From: Pleionea litopenaei
Lineage (GTDB): Bacteria; Pseudomonadota; Gammaproteobacteria; Enterobacterales; Kangiellaceae
DNA: 64,000 nucleotides
Assembly (NCBI RefSeq): GCF_031198435.1
Contig: NZ_CP133548.1
Span: 1,738,501 to 1,802,500, forward strand
Direction: 5' to 3'
The notes under the pieces were generated by a model. The model was not told the DNA's origin and made no database searches. It saw only the letters and a program-made list of their open reading frames with translations. The translations under genes and the position numbers were made by a program. Shown in pieces: positions 43,949 to 54,451 of this stretch (within the stretch, counting starts at the first letter, position 1; each line of letters opens with the position of its first letter).

Positions 43949-44643
43949 TACGAACCCTGTTTATCTGCGTTTTTAGTCTCCGCTTCAGGTGTTGCTTGAG
44001 GTGCGCTAGTTTGACTATCAGCCACTGAAAGATCATTGATCAGCATGTCTAGCTCAGTTTTTGCGGTGTATGACTCGGTCGCCTCTTTCGCTAGTTCGTA
44101 CGCTGCTTTAGCCGCTACTTTATCGCCTTTCTGCAAGTAGATGTCGCCTAATAAACGTTGTTTCAAACCATTGTAAGCGCTTGTCTGAATGGCATTCACT
44201 TTCGCAAACGCTGTGTCAATCTCACCACGCGCAAGCAGTACCCGTGCTAGGCGAATAGACATCAAGGGTTGCACTTCAGTTCCCTTAGTATTTGATTCAG
44301 CCCACTCAAGTTGCTTTTGAGCGCCTTCTAAATCACCACTTTCAGCTAACTGTTTCGCAATGTGAAGTGCCGCTAACGTGCTATAACCGGTTCCTGGGTA
44401 CTGACTCTTAATAGACTCACCAGCCGCAATGAAATCGTCTTTTTTGGCTTTAAAATCGATGTCTGTGAAGGCTTCGTACGCGGTTGAAGCTTCCTGTTTG
44501 GTCACCATTTGTTGTTCTTTGTACCAGTTGTATCCAAAGAAGCCACCAACGGCAATCACCACTCCAACAATGATCGAAGTTCCGTTTTCATTCCACCACT
44601 CTTTAATCGCTTTTAATTGCTGTTCTTCTGTATTGTATTCCAC
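43948..44643 (-). CDS. yfgM: YfgM: SecYEG-associated tetratricopeptide protein
   Basis: 231 residues with a short cytosolic segment, one transmembrane helix (SIIVGVVIAVGGFFGYNWY, about 20-40) and a periplasmic TPR region (about 45-205) with a Gln/Ala/Thr-rich tail. Matches the YfgM/ancillary translocon subunit that assists periplasmic folding. Its usual place between hisS and bamB is kept. Confidence 0.9.
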   Translation of the reverse strand: MEYNTEEQQLKAIKEWWNENGTSIIVGVVIAVGGFFGYNWYKEQQMVTKQEASTAYEAFTDIDFKAKKDDFIAAGESIKSQYPGTGYSTLAALHIAKQLAESGDLEGAQKQLEWAESNTKGTEVQPLMSIRLARVLLARGEIDTAFAKVNAIQTSAYNGLKQRLLGDIYLQKGDKVAAKAAYELAKEATESYTAKTELDMLINDLSVADSQTSAPQATPEAETKNADKQGS

Positions 44644-44701
44644 TTGCCAACTCCTAACTGAAACAGTCCGGTTATTTCGTTAAAACCAGTCAAATTAAAA
44701 A

Positions 44702-45985
44702 TTAATCGGTAAATTCAAAGCTGCCCAACTGTGCCGCTAATTCGTTCCACGAACAGCTTTCTTGGACGCGATCGTCGCGTAAGAACTTAATGCCAATAAC
44801 CTGTTGCTGCACCTCGTCTTCGCCGAGTATTAAAGCAATTTTTGCTGCCGAACGATCGGCTTTTTTAAATTGTTTTTTAAAGTTCCCACCACCGCAGTTC
44901 ACTACCATTCGAAGATGCGGTAGTTCATCGCGTAGTTTTTCAGCCAATACCATGGCTTGTACTTCTGCGCTCTCGCCCATAGCGATAAAGTAAACATGCG
45001 GCGCTTCACTGTAATCTGCAAAGTAACCGGCCTCTATCGCGAGGGATAAAATTCGTTCAATGCCCATGGCAAAACCACTGGCCGTTGTCGCTTGACCGCC
45101 AAGTTGATCGGTCAATCCATCGTAGCGCCCACCAGCGCAAATGGTTCCTTGTGCGCCAAGCTTATCGGTCATCCACTCAAAAACGGTACGATTGTAATAA
45201 TCTAAGCCACGCACCAAGCGATCGTTCACTTGAAACGTCAAGCCTGCCGCGGTGAGCATTGATTTTAAACGCTCAAAATGCTCTTTCGATGCCTCATCGA
45301 CATGTTCAGACAGCTTCGGCGCTTGCTCAATCAACGATTGCATCGCCGGGTTTTTCGAATCGAGAATCCGTAAAGGATTACTATTCAAACGACGCAAACT
45401 GTCTTCGTCGAGTTGTTCCTTGTGAGCGTTAAAGTAGGTCACTAACAGCTCTCGATAGTTAGCTCGTGACTCACTGTCACCCAAAGTATTAATGTGTAAA
45501 ACCACATCATTATCAATACCCAAGGCTCGCCACAAACGATGGGTTAATAAAATTTGTTCTACTTCAACATCGGGTCCCGCAAATCCGAACGCCTCTACAC
45601 CGAGTTGATGGAATTGTCGGTAACGGCCTTTTTGCGGATTTTCACGACGAAACATCGGCCCCATGTACCACAGCTTTTGTTGCTGATTGTACAACAGACC
45701 ATGTTCAATACCGGCTCGAACACAGCTGGCGGTTCCTTCGGGACGTAAAGTCAGACTGTCGTCACTGATATCCGTCCAGGTGTACATCTCTTTTTCGACG
45801 ATATCCGTCACTTCACCGATTGAACGTTTAAATAAAGCGGTTTTCTCAACCAAAGGCATGCGTATTTCCGAGTAACCGTACTGTTGCATAAGTTGCAACA
45901 ACAGGGCTTCCAGCTTGTGCCAAGCAGGTGTTTGCTCCGGTAAAATATCATTCATGCCCTTTATGGCTTGAAACTTAGCTTTCAA
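44702..45985 (-). CDS. hisS: Histidine-tRNA ligase
   Basis: 427 residues. Class II motifs: KAKFQAIKGMNDILP (N-terminus), motif 2 TLRPEGTASCVRAGIEHGLL, histidine motifs VRGLDYYNRTVFEW and CAGGRYDGL, and a C-terminal anticodon domain ending AAQLGSFEF. A TATAAT (46028-46033, complement) with GCCGCG after it lies about 40 bases before the ATG and is probably its -10 box. First gene of the hisS-yfgM-bamB-der run. Confidence 0.96.
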   Translation of the reverse strand: MKAKFQAIKGMNDILPEQTPAWHKLEALLLQLMQQYGYSEIRMPLVEKTALFKRSIGEVTDIVEKEMYTWTDISDDSLTLRPEGTASCVRAGIEHGLLYNQQQKLWYMGPMFRRENPQKGRYRQFHQLGVEAFGFAGPDVEVEQILLTHRLWRALGIDNDVVLHINTLGDSESRANYRELLVTYFNAHKEQLDEDSLRRLNSNPLRILDSKNPAMQSLIEQAPKLSEHVDEASKEHFERLKSMLTAAGLTFQVNDRLVRGLDYYNRTVFEWMTDKLGAQGTICAGGRYDGLTDQLGGQATTASGFAMGIERILSLAIEAGYFADYSEAPHVYFIAMGESAEVQAMVLAEKLRDELPHLRMVVNCGGGNFKKQFKKADRSAAKIALILGEDEVQQQVIGIKFLRDDRVQESCSWNELAAQLGSFEFTD

Positions 45986-46161
45986 TGTAACTCCCGAATT
46001 GTGACGCTGAGGATAAATAAACGCGGCATTATAGCTGAATTCGGGGCTTTGTGGAGGCTTTTCGCGGTTATTTCATAAGATCAGGATTGAATTGTTCAGA
46101 ACTGGGGAAAAACGCTATTACTGCTATACTCTGAATACTGCTTTTAATAACGCTCAGGTTT

Positions 46162-49100
46162 ATGAAGTATCTAATAATTATAACATTTTTCTTTGCAGCG
46201 CTGTTTCTTTCCTCTGCCACGGCACAAAGCCAAAGTGTCGACTTAAAACACTACTCGACACGCGATGGTTTGAGCCAAAGTGTGGTTTGGGAAATTGAGC
46301 GTGATTCACTAGGCTATTTATGGCTTGGCACCGAAGAAGGTGTTAATCGTTACGACGCCTACCGACTTGAGGCAATTTCAGGTCCAGATGGTGTACTCAA
46401 TGCAAGATACATAGGGTTACTCCACAATGATCGTGAAGGCATGCTCTGGCTGAGTGCAGCACCTAATTTCAACTATCGTTACGATCCTAGAAACGACAGT
46501 TATCATCGTATTGAGCTACCTGCTAGAACCGCAGAAAATAACCAACAAAACGAACTAGAGATGGCTTATGAAGCCGATTCTGGCGACTTGTGGTTAGCTA
46601 ATTTTGAAGAAGTATTTCGGTTTGATTACGGCAAACAACAACTGGAGTCGATTATTCGTCGTAATGATGTTTGGCCAGACGCCTTTCAAGACAAAGTATT
46701 TCGCGCTATTTACAAGTTTAAAAACTACTTATTAATTGCATCAACCCACGGTTTGTTCGCGATCGATTTGCGAGACAAAGCGATCATAAAAATTAAACAT
46801 CAGCCGGTCGCTGAAATCAACCAAGAGCAAGCTAATGTGAAGGGCATTTTCCGTTTGCCCGATGGAGCAATCTACGTCGCGACCGTTGAGGGTTTGACCA
46901 AAATAGACAGCAACAAGTTGTACAGTGCTTTGCAAACGGGCAAAGACCCCGCCTTTACCTTTGTTGAGAAAGAATTAAATATATGGGACATGGAACAACT
47001 CAATGGCGATACTTGGGTAGCGACCGATGATGGTCTCTATCAACTCGTCAATAACCAATTACAGTTCACCTTTCGGTTTTCGGATTTACCTTTCAATTTT
47101 TTTGACAATGACATTATCAAACTTAAGAGTGATAACGAAGGGAATCTATGGTTAGGCAGTCGAGAAGATGGTTTCTTTAAATGGCACCCTAACAATGCCA
47201 TTAAAGATATTATCAGCAACGTGCGCGGCGAAAAAAAGGAGCTGCCTTCGAATATCGCCAGTGTGATCACCCGACAAAATGATCAGTTACTCATTGGCAC
47301 TTCACACGGACTCGCGAGCTACGATCTTAACACCGGTCAAACACAAAGCTACTTTGCTAATGACGATGAAAAAGCTCCGGTGACCAACGAAAGTGTTTAT
47401 CAGATTATTAAAATGGAAAAGTACGTTTGGGTGCATCGCCGAGACGGAGTAAAGTTGCTCGATCCAAACACTCTCGAAGAGTCAACGGTGCCATTGCCTG
47501 AAACCACGGTTGAAACCTTGAAAAAGCCAACGTATGGTTCACAAAAACTTTCGGATCACGAAGTGTTTATGTTGCAAAATAAGAGCGCTTTTGTCTTCAA
47601 TGAACAAACCAATAAAGTCACTGAAATTGAGTCGCTTAAATTACCTGAAGACCAAGAAACCTACTTTACCGTGCTAGGTTCAAATCATCCAGATGATGCG
47701 CAACTCTATCTTACTCAATTTAATCGAGTCGATGTCTATGACAAACAGACTGGAACCGTTAAAAATTTGCATAAAATTGATCATCCCAATCCTAAACTTG
47801 CCGCAGCCATCAATGTATTTCGAACTGGCGGGCAAATTTGGCTGAACTATTATGGACACGGCATCTATGTAATCGATGAAAGCACCGGCGAAGAAATTAA
47901 GTTTTTGGATAACAAAAGCCTTAACTCGGGAAGTTTTTTAGATATTTTTGAAGACAGCAACGACAACCTTTGGATCACCTCAAACGACGGTCTTCTCCGC
48001 ATGAACCGAAGTAACTTCTCGGTCGAGAAATTCAATCGTCAAGACGGTCTACCGTCCAACGAGTTTATTGGTGGAACCGCCACTCTGATCGATGGAAACA
48101 CCGCCGTTCTAGGAACCAATAAAGGCGTTATTGTATTAGATTTATCAAAATTGGTTAAACGCCGCGCTTCACCGATCGAAGTTCAGCTAACCGGATTAAA
48201 ACTGTTGTCGGCACCCGATGCAAACCTAGTCGATTCCGAACATCTGCGACTTGAGCACGATGATTTTGGACTCAAAGTAGAGTTTTCTGCGCTGATTTTT
48301 CATAAGACCAATCAAGTTCGCTATCGTTACTGGATCGATGGCGATTCGAAGACATCTCCAGCAACAACCTATACCAGTGAAATTTTATTTCCAAAGTTTA
48401 ATCCTGGTAAGTCAACGCTAAACATAGCGGCTATCGATTATAAAACCGGAGAAGAATCCAAGCCACTTTCAATACAAATTCGCTCTTACCCCGCTCCTTG
48501 GTTGTCAGTACCCGCCTACATTGCTTATGTCATCATCGTGGTCGGTTTTCTAAGTATTATTATCTATCAGCGACATAAACGACAAGCCGCTTTATTGAAT
48601 GCCCATCAAGCCATCACGCGTAGTGAAAAGCGCTTGCAACTCGCACTAACCGGAAGCGATAGTGGGCTGTGGGATTGGCGCGCTGAAAATAATTTGGTGT
48701 ATGAACCTCGGCTAGACTTCGCCATTGATAACAAAGAACAACTGATCGGCTTTACTCAACGTTTAGCGTTTATTCATCACGATGACCAAAGCCTGTATGC
48801 CTCGAAGTGGCAAGATTTTCTTCTGCAGTCTGACAAAGGTTTTGAACATGTTTACCGAATAAAAAATGAGTTCAATGAATGGCGATGGTTTCGAGACTTA
48901 GCTCGAGTCTCTGAGGTCGATGAATTTGATAATCCAAAGCGAGTTACAGGAACCTACACCGACATTACCACTCGTAAAGATACGCAAGACAAAATGCAGT
49001 TGTTTTTTGAGGCTTTCGAAAATACTCGCGACATCATTATCATTTTAGATAAAGACTTTTTAGTGAATTCAGTCAACCAATCTTTTTCAAAGATCTCCGG

Positions 49101-50661
49101 GTATGATCCCTCCACGGTTATCGGCAACCCACTGGAGTGTTTGACGCAAGAAGACATCAATATTCCACTGACAATTGCAATTAAAGATAAGCTGGCGATC
49201 AAAGATCAATGTGAAACGGAAGGAATGTTGCTCAGAAAATTTCAACAACCTTTAGCGGTATTAATTAACGCCACTCAGTTTACCAATGAAGACAGTGAAC
49301 GCTACTACGTGGTCACTGTAACAGACATTAGCGAACAAAAATTGGCACAAGAAAAGCTAAAGAAGCTAGCAAACTATGACACCTTGACCAATTTACCCAA
49401 CCGCGCCTTACTGATGGATCGCATCACTCATGCCATTGACCATAGTCATCGTCGAAAGCAAAAGATGGCTTTATTCTTTATCGACTTGGATCGCTTTAAA
49501 CAAATTAACGACACACTGGGTCACGATGCGGGCGATGCACTGTTAGTGTCAGTAGCCGAGATACTGAAATCGTCGGTTCGTGAAGATGATACCGTCGCTC
49601 GGCTGGGGGGTGATGAATTTGTCATCATGTTAGAAGACGTTTTCTCAATAGAAATCGCCACTCGAATCGCAAATCTTATTATAAAAAACATGGCCTCGCC
49701 GTTTGTTTTAAAAGAACAAGAAGTTTCTACCTCACCAAGTATTGGTATTTCGATCTATCCAGAAGATGGTTCAACCGCCGAGCAACTCATTAAAGCAGCC
49801 GATATGGCGATGTATCACGCGAAGAATCTAGGTAGAAATAATTTTCAATTCTTCCGTAGCTCGATGAATTTAGAAGCGCAAAACCGCATGTCCATGGAAA
49901 CCTTGTTACGTAACGCCATTAAACGCAAAGAGTTTTCATTGGTGTACCAACCTCAAGTTGATATAGCGACGGCAAAAATAAAAGGATTTGAAGCACTCGC
50001 CAGATGGCGCCAACCCAATGGCGACCTCATTTCACCACTCGATTTTATTCCCGTCGCAGAAGAAGTCGGCTTAATTATTCCTTTGACCGAGCAACTGATC
50101 GAAATGGCGTTAGAACAGTTAAAAGCTTGGAACGATCAAAATTACAATGTCGGCGTGGCAATCAATTTATCGGCGCGACACTTACAACAATATGACATCG
50201 TTCGATTTATGAAAGAACGTTTAGCCAACTACGATTTAGAGCAAGGTCAAGTAGAGTTTGAATTAACCGAAAGTATGTTAATGACCGATATCGATGTATC
50301 TCTTCCGCTAGTGAAATCGTTAAAGCGAATGAACATTGAGTTAGCACTCGATGACTTCGGCACAGGCTACTCGTCGTTAAAATATTTGCACCAGTTTCCG
50401 ATACATAAGTTAAAAATTGATCGCAGTTTTGTCTCATTGATCGGAGAACAAAGTGAGGCCGAAGCGATTATTGAGACCATTATTGCTTTAGCTCGCTCAC
50501 TGAATAAGCGCAGTGTTATTGAAGGTGTCGAAACACGTGAGCAACTAGAGTTCGTTCGAAAGTTAGGAGCCGACTACATACAAGGCTATTACTTTTCAAA
50601 ACCTGTGTCGGGCGAAGAAACCTTTGACTTACTGGCGAGCGACTGGAGCGACAAGCTTTAG
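46162..50661 (+). CDS. Giant hybrid sensor: two-component propeller, PAS, GGDEF and EAL
   Basis: 1499 residues. Signal peptide (about 1-22); periplasmic Reg_prop propeller and Y_Y_Y domain (about 25-775; blades such as DSLGYLWLGTEEGVNRYD, DSNDNLWITSNDGLLRMN); one transmembrane helix (about 780-800, PAYIAYVIIVVGFLSIIIYQ); two PAS domains (about 825-1070); GGDEF with an intact RLGGDEFVIML at about 1147-1157; and EAL with intact FEALARW (about 1275), DDFGTGYSSLKYL and KIDRSFV. It can in principle both make and break c-di-GMP in response to an external ligand. No kinase or receiver domain. Divergent from hisS. Confidence 0.93.
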   Translation: MKYLIIITFFFAALFLSSATAQSQSVDLKHYSTRDGLSQSVVWEIERDSLGYLWLGTEEGVNRYDAYRLEAISGPDGVLNARYIGLLHNDREGMLWLSAAPNFNYRYDPRNDSYHRIELPARTAENNQQNELEMAYEADSGDLWLANFEEVFRFDYGKQQLESIIRRNDVWPDAFQDKVFRAIYKFKNYLLIASTHGLFAIDLRDKAIIKIKHQPVAEINQEQANVKGIFRLPDGAIYVATVEGLTKIDSNKLYSALQTGKDPAFTFVEKELNIWDMEQLNGDTWVATDDGLYQLVNNQLQFTFRFSDLPFNFFDNDIIKLKSDNEGNLWLGSREDGFFKWHPNNAIKDIISNVRGEKKELPSNIASVITRQNDQLLIGTSHGLASYDLNTGQTQSYFANDDEKAPVTNESVYQIIKMEKYVWVHRRDGVKLLDPNTLEESTVPLPETTVETLKKPTYGSQKLSDHEVFMLQNKSAFVFNEQTNKVTEIESLKLPEDQETYFTVLGSNHPDDAQLYLTQFNRVDVYDKQTGTVKNLHKIDHPNPKLAAAINVFRTGGQIWLNYYGHGIYVIDESTGEEIKFLDNKSLNSGSFLDIFEDSNDNLWITSNDGLLRMNRSNFSVEKFNRQDGLPSNEFIGGTATLIDGNTAVLGTNKGVIVLDLSKLVKRRASPIEVQLTGLKLLSAPDANLVDSEHLRLEHDDFGLKVEFSALIFHKTNQVRYRYWIDGDSKTSPATTYTSEILFPKFNPGKSTLNIAAIDYKTGEESKPLSIQIRSYPAPWLSVPAYIAYVIIVVGFLSIIIYQRHKRQAALLNAHQAITRSEKRLQLALTGSDSGLWDWRAENNLVYEPRLDFAIDNKEQLIGFTQRLAFIHHDDQSLYASKWQDFLLQSDKGFEHVYRIKNEFNEWRWFRDLARVSEVDEFDNPKRVTGTYTDITTRKDTQDKMQLFFEAFENTRDIIIILDKDFLVNSVNQSFSKISGYDPSTVIGNPLECLTQEDINIPLTIAIKDKLAIKDQCETEGMLLRKFQQPLAVLINATQFTNEDSERYYVVTVTDISEQKLAQEKLKKLANYDTLTNLPNRALLMDRITHAIDHSHRRKQKMALFFIDLDRFKQINDTLGHDAGDALLVSVAEILKSSVREDDTVARLGGDEFVIMLEDVFSIEIATRIANLIIKNMASPFVLKEQEVSTSPSIGISIYPEDGSTAEQLIKAADMAMYHAKNLGRNNFQFFRSSMNLEAQNRMSMETLLRNAIKRKEFSLVYQPQVDIATAKIKGFEALARWRQPNGDLISPLDFIPVAEEVGLIIPLTEQLIEMALEQLKAWNDQNYNVGVAINLSARHLQQYDIVRFMKERLANYDLEQGQVEFELTESMLMTDIDVSLPLVKSLKRMNIELALDDFGTGYSSLKYLHQFPIHKLKIDRSFVSLIGEQSEAEAIIETIIALARSLNKRSVIEGVETREQLEFVRKLGADYIQGYYFSKPVSGEETFDLLASDWSDKL

Positions 50662-50716
50662 TGTTCTATTCCCAGTCGGTTCTACTTTCGTCGGCTTTAC
50701 TTGCAAACCTATGCTA

Positions 50717-51439
50717 TCAAAACTCTTGATTGATTGGGTGCAGCGTAATTTGATCGACGACTTGTAAGCTCGGCGTTTGATAGACTTGCACAATTAAGTC
50801 TGCGACTTGTTTTGGATCCAAAGACGTATCAGGAGCATGGTCGCTTGGTTGATCATTGTGAAAGTAGGTTGCTATAACACCAGTATTAATGATCGTCACC
50901 TTAATGCCTTGACCTTTCACCTCTCTTAATAACGAGTCGCTAAAACCTTGTAAGCCATGTTTGGTTGCGACATAAGGCGTCATATTTGCCAAGGGTTTTT
51001 GCGCCAGGTCTGAGCCAATATTAATGACATGCCCTTTGTTTTGCTTAGACATAATCGTGACGACTTCGCGCGTTAGCAACATAGGTGCCGTTAAATTGAC
51101 ATTCACCATATTGATGATCTCTGATGGCGAGTGTTCATTCATCGGTTTGTAATGTCCGAATCCGGCGTTGTTGATTAAAAGATCAATACTAGGATGCTCA
51201 GAGTAGATACGTTCGACCAGTGCAGTAATACCCGTTAGATCAGACAAGTCGTAAGGATAAAGACTCACCTTCACAGAAAAGGTTGAACTTATTTGTTGTT
51301 GTAGCTGTTGCAGTTCATCAGCGCTTCGAGCAATTAAGCACAAGTCAAAGCCTTGCTTAGCAAATGCAAAGGCTAAGGCAGCACCTAAGCCACGGCTGGC
51401 TCCGGTAATGATGGCAGTCTTTGTTTGAGAGTCTGGCAT
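50717..51439 (-). CDS. Short-chain dehydrogenase/reductase
   Basis: 240 residues with the Rossmann motif AIITGASRGLGAALAFAFAK (about 9-28), NNAGFGHYK, VINIGSDLAQ (catalytic Ser region) and YVATKHGLQGFSDSLLREVK with the Tyr and Lys of the SDR triad. Classical short-chain dehydrogenase, cytoplasmic, substrate unknown. It follows ispG on the same strand after 18 bases, so it may be co-transcribed. Converges with the large sensor. Confidence 0.85.
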   Translation of the reverse strand: MPDSQTKTAIITGASRGLGAALAFAFAKQGFDLCLIARSADELQQLQQQISSTFSVKVSLYPYDLSDLTGITALVERIYSEHPSIDLLINNAGFGHYKPMNEHSPSEIINMVNVNLTAPMLLTREVVTIMSKQNKGHVINIGSDLAQKPLANMTPYVATKHGLQGFSDSLLREVKGQGIKVTIINTGVIATYFHNDQPSDHAPDTSLDPKQVADLIVQVYQTPSLQVVDQITLHPINQEF

Positions 51440-51456
51440 ATTGGAAAAATTACCTG

Positions 51457-52590
51457 TTACGACTGAACCGCGATGACCGGTTGTCCGCCAGATTTTTTAG
51501 CCACTTCATCTTCACGTTGTTTAACGCGTTCTCGAATTTGTTTTTCTAAGGCGTCGACCAACTGATCATTTTCGACCTTATGATCTTTTTGTCCTTCTTT
51601 ATACACCAGACTCGACCCTGCGCCGCCCGTTAAACCTATGTCAGCTTCTTTTGCTTCGCCCGGTCCGTTAACGACACATCCGATGATGGCTACATCTAGT
51701 GACTCTCTTACGTCTTCTAATCGCGACTCAAGTTCATTAACGGTTTTGATGACATCAAACTGTTGACGAGAACACGAAGGGCATGCAATAAAATTGATGC
51801 CACGTTGACGCAACGATAATGACTTTAGAATATCGAATCCAACTTTAATTTCTTCAACGGGATCGGCCGCAAGAGACACTCGTATGGTATCTCCGATTCC
51901 TTCTGACAAAAGAAGCCCTAAACCAACCGATGACTTAACAGCACCCGAGCGCAGGCCGCCCGCTTCGGTGATTCCCAAATGCAGAGGCTGTTCAATCTGA
52001 GAAGCCAGAATCCGATACGCAGACACGGTCATAAACACATCAGAGGCTTTCAAACTGATTTTGTAGTTATCAAAATTGTGCCGATCAAGAATATCAATAT
52101 GCCGCATTGCTGATTCAACGAGCGCTTCCGGCGTTGGTTCGCCGTATTTAACTTGCAGATCTTTCTCTAAAGAACCGGCATTAACACCAATTCGAATAGG
52201 AATATTTTTATCTTTTGCGCAATCAATCACTGCTCGTACGCGTTGTTCGTTGCCAATATTGCCCGGATTAATTCGCAAACAATCGACGCCATAATCAGCA
52301 ACTTTCAAAGCAATTCGATAATCGAAATGAATATCTGCAATGAGTGGAAGAGGCGCGGCTAGCTTGATCGATTTAAACGCTTCAGCTGCGTCCATTGTTG
52401 GAATCGACACACGGACTAAATCCGCTCCAGCGTCTGCCAATTGTTGAATCTGCTTCAAGGTCGCGGCAACGTCACAGGTGTCTGTGTTGGTCATGCTTTG
52501 CACGGCTATGGGAGCATCGCCACCAATCGGAACGTTTCCAACCCAGATTTTCTTCGATGGACGACGTTTAATCCAAGATAAGCCTTTCAT
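51457..52590 (-). CDS. ispG: 4-hydroxy-3-methylbut-2-enyl diphosphate synthase
   Basis: 377 residues. IspG of the MEP isoprenoid pathway converts MEcPP to HMBPP with a 4Fe-4S cluster. Landmarks are [64 protein letters not shown] and [20 protein letters not shown]; the CPSC and GCVVNGPGE segments supply the cluster cysteines. The length (377) is in the range of gammaproteobacterial IspG. It lies 16 bases after rodZ, but hisS, which often follows, is separated from it here. Confidence 0.95.
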   Translation of the reverse strand: MKGLSWIKRRPSKKIWVGNVPIGGDAPIAVQSMTNTDTCDVAATLKQIQQLADAGADLVRVSIPTMDAAEAFKSIKLAAPLPLIADIHFDYRIALKVADYGVDCLRINPGNIGNEQRVRAVIDCAKDKNIPIRIGVNAGSLEKDLQVKYGEPTPEALVESAMRHIDILDRHNFDNYKISLKASDVFMTVSAYRILASQIEQPLHLGITEAGGLRSGAVKSSVGLGLLLSEGIGDTIRVSLAADPVEEIKVGFDILKSLSLRQRGINFIACPSCSRQQFDVIKTVNELESRLEDVRESLDVAIIGCVVNGPGEAKEADIGLTGGAGSSLVYKEGQKDHKVENDQLVDALEKQIRERVKQREDEVAKKSGGQPVIAVQS

Positions 52591-52606
52591 AATTTTTACT
52601 TCACTG

Positions 52607-53629
52607 TTATTCGACGGTCAAGCGAGCGGTTTGGCCAGCCGCGTATTCGCTCATGTCTAACGTTTCGCCTTGATACTGGATACGAACGACGGAAGGATCG
52701 CCCAATACCAATGAAAAGGGTGCCGTGCCATTCAAAGTGATCACCTTACCATTTTCTTTCGTTCCATAAGCAAGTCGTTCGCCATTAGCATCTTTAATAT
52801 CGACCCAACACTCGCCCATAAAAATTAACGTCAGTGCATCACTTGAAGCAGCGACTGACGACGCAGTATCAACTTGCGACGCCTGAGTTTGCTGAGTAGC
52901 CTTTTGAGCAGAGTCGTTGGTTTGAGTAGAGCTATTGGTTTGAGAATCGTTCTTGGTTTGAATATCGTTATTGGATTGAATAACGTCATTCGTTTGAAGC
53001 GACTCTTGATTCTGCGTAGCTGTCGCTGGCTGAGCGCTCACCGGTGAGGGACGAGTGGATTTCGTCGCCAACGGAGGTTGGCTACCAGCTGACGAATTTC
53101 CCTCAAGTGCAGAGGCCTCTTGAGCATCGGTAGTTCGTGCAGTTTCGGTTGCGAGAGTAACGGGTTGTGCATTAGTCATAGACGATTGCGCAAGTGGTAT
53201 GGCTCGTTGCTCTGTCGCCGTCACACTAAAGTATTTTTGTTTCACACCCCAAGCTGCTGCAGCGACGATCGCTAATAGTATGAGCGCAGTCAGCCATTTA
53301 AAGCCCGCTCTGCTGCCACGTTTTGCAATTTTCGATTGCGTAAACCGCCCCACGCGTTGAGACGAGACAATTTCGACTTGCTCACCGAAAAGAGTATTGA
53401 ATTCATGCAATAAGTCACTCGGATCAATTTTAAGCAAGTTTGCGTAAGTGCGTATGTACCCACGATAAAACGTCGGAGAAATTGCGTCTGAGTACTCCCC
53501 TTTTTCAATTTCTTCGATGCGCTCTCGAGGCAGTTTGAGAGAAGTCGCAACTTCCTCAAGACTCATTTTTAACGCTTCACGAGCCTGCTTAAACTGCTCT
53601 GAGCTTCCGGTGGTAACTTTGGCATCCAT
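52607..53629 (-). CDS. rodZ: Cytoskeleton protein RodZ
   Basis: 340 residues from ATG at 53629; a GTG at 53644 that overlaps pilW is possible. The cytoplasmic helix-turn-helix ([20 protein letters not shown]) is followed by one transmembrane helix ([20 protein letters not shown]), a long Ser/Thr/Gln/Asn-rich periplasmic linker and a C-terminal DUF4115 domain ([20 protein letters not shown]). RodZ links MreB to the elongasome. The linker includes five hexapeptides ([18 protein letters not shown] and relatives) encoded by an 18-bp tandem repeat at 52917-53006. Confidence 0.9.
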   Translation of the reverse strand: MDAKVTTGSSEQFKQAREALKMSLEEVATSLKLPRERIEEIEKGEYSDAISPTFYRGYIRTYANLLKIDPSDLLHEFNTLFGEQVEIVSSQRVGRFTQSKIAKRGSRAGFKWLTALILLAIVAAAAWGVKQKYFSVTATEQRAIPLAQSSMTNAQPVTLATETARTTDAQEASALEGNSSAGSQPPLATKSTRPSPVSAQPATATQNQESLQTNDVIQSNNDIQTKNDSQTNSSTQTNDSAQKATQQTQASQVDTASSVAASSDALTLIFMGECWVDIKDANGERLAYGTKENGKVITLNGTAPFSLVLGDPSVVRIQYQGETLDMSEYAAGQTARLTVE

Positions 53630-53634
53630 ATCAC

Positions 53635-54432
53635 TCACTGCCACTGTTCTTTGTTTTCAAGATACTGATGCGTTTCAGCCGAGTCAGGAAACAAATTTTG
53701 CAACATCAATGCATAGCTCGCAACGCCATCTTTATTGTTCATTTTAGATTCAATGCGCAATGCTAACCAAGCCGAACGAGCACTGTGTCGAGCGACTTCT
53801 CGGTAGCGTTCAATATACGCTCGAGCGATCGGAAACCGCTCTTGCTCATATTGGTATTGAGCCATTTCAAATAACGCCGTTGGCAATTTAGAATTGATGT
53901 TTAATGCTCGTCGATAAAACTCCAAAGCTTCTTGCTTGTTGCCTTGCATATCTTGGCATTTGCCTGCATTAACATAGGCTTGATCAATGTGAGTGTAGGT
54001 TGGTGTGCTTATCGCTTGATTAAAATATCGGTCAGCATCTCGATACTCGCCTTGTTGACACAAAAAGGTCGCAAAGGCATTTTTATATTCGGGATTATCG
54101 CTATCTAATCGTAATGCTCGTTCAAACGAGTTTCTCGCTTCTTTGTAATCTCGAGCCATTTGATAATAGTACGCAAGGGTAAAGTGCAAATCAGGATAAT
54201 CATCCATATGCTCTGCGGCTTTGTCTAAGTGGAATTTAGCTCGTTGCAAATTATTTTTTTGCAAATACATTTGCGCTGCATTAACCCGACTGCGCGCAGC
54301 CTCTTCTTCTTTGAAAGATGTTGCTATGGTTTTATTGCCTTCATAGTTACCAACGGTGGTGGTCGTTTGCGTGGTGCATCCGACCAACCAAAATGGCACT
54401 AAGACGATGAGGCTGGTTATTATTCTGCGCAT
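53635..54432 (-). CDS. pilW: Type IV pilus biogenesis/stability lipoprotein PilW (PilF)
   Basis: 265 residues. A lipobox ends at Cys19 (FWLVGC), and about six TPR repeats follow (e.g. LHFTLAYYYQMARDYKEARN, EFYRRALNINSKLPTALFEM). The protein helps PilQ secretin multimerise in the outer membrane. Placed between rlmN and rodZ as in most gammaproteobacteria. No other pilus genes are in the window. Confidence 0.9.
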   Translation of the reverse strand: MRRIITSLIVLVPFWLVGCTTQTTTTVGNYEGNKTIATSFKEEEAARSRVNAAQMYLQKNNLQRAKFHLDKAAEHMDDYPDLHFTLAYYYQMARDYKEARNSFERALRLDSDNPEYKNAFATFLCQQGEYRDADRYFNQAISTPTYTHIDQAYVNAGKCQDMQGNKQEALEFYRRALNINSKLPTALFEMAQYQYEQERFPIARAYIERYREVARHSARSAWLALRIESKMNNKDGVASYALMLQNLFPDSAETHQYLENKEQWQ

Positions 54433-54451
54433 AGTCCTACCTTGTCGCTAA

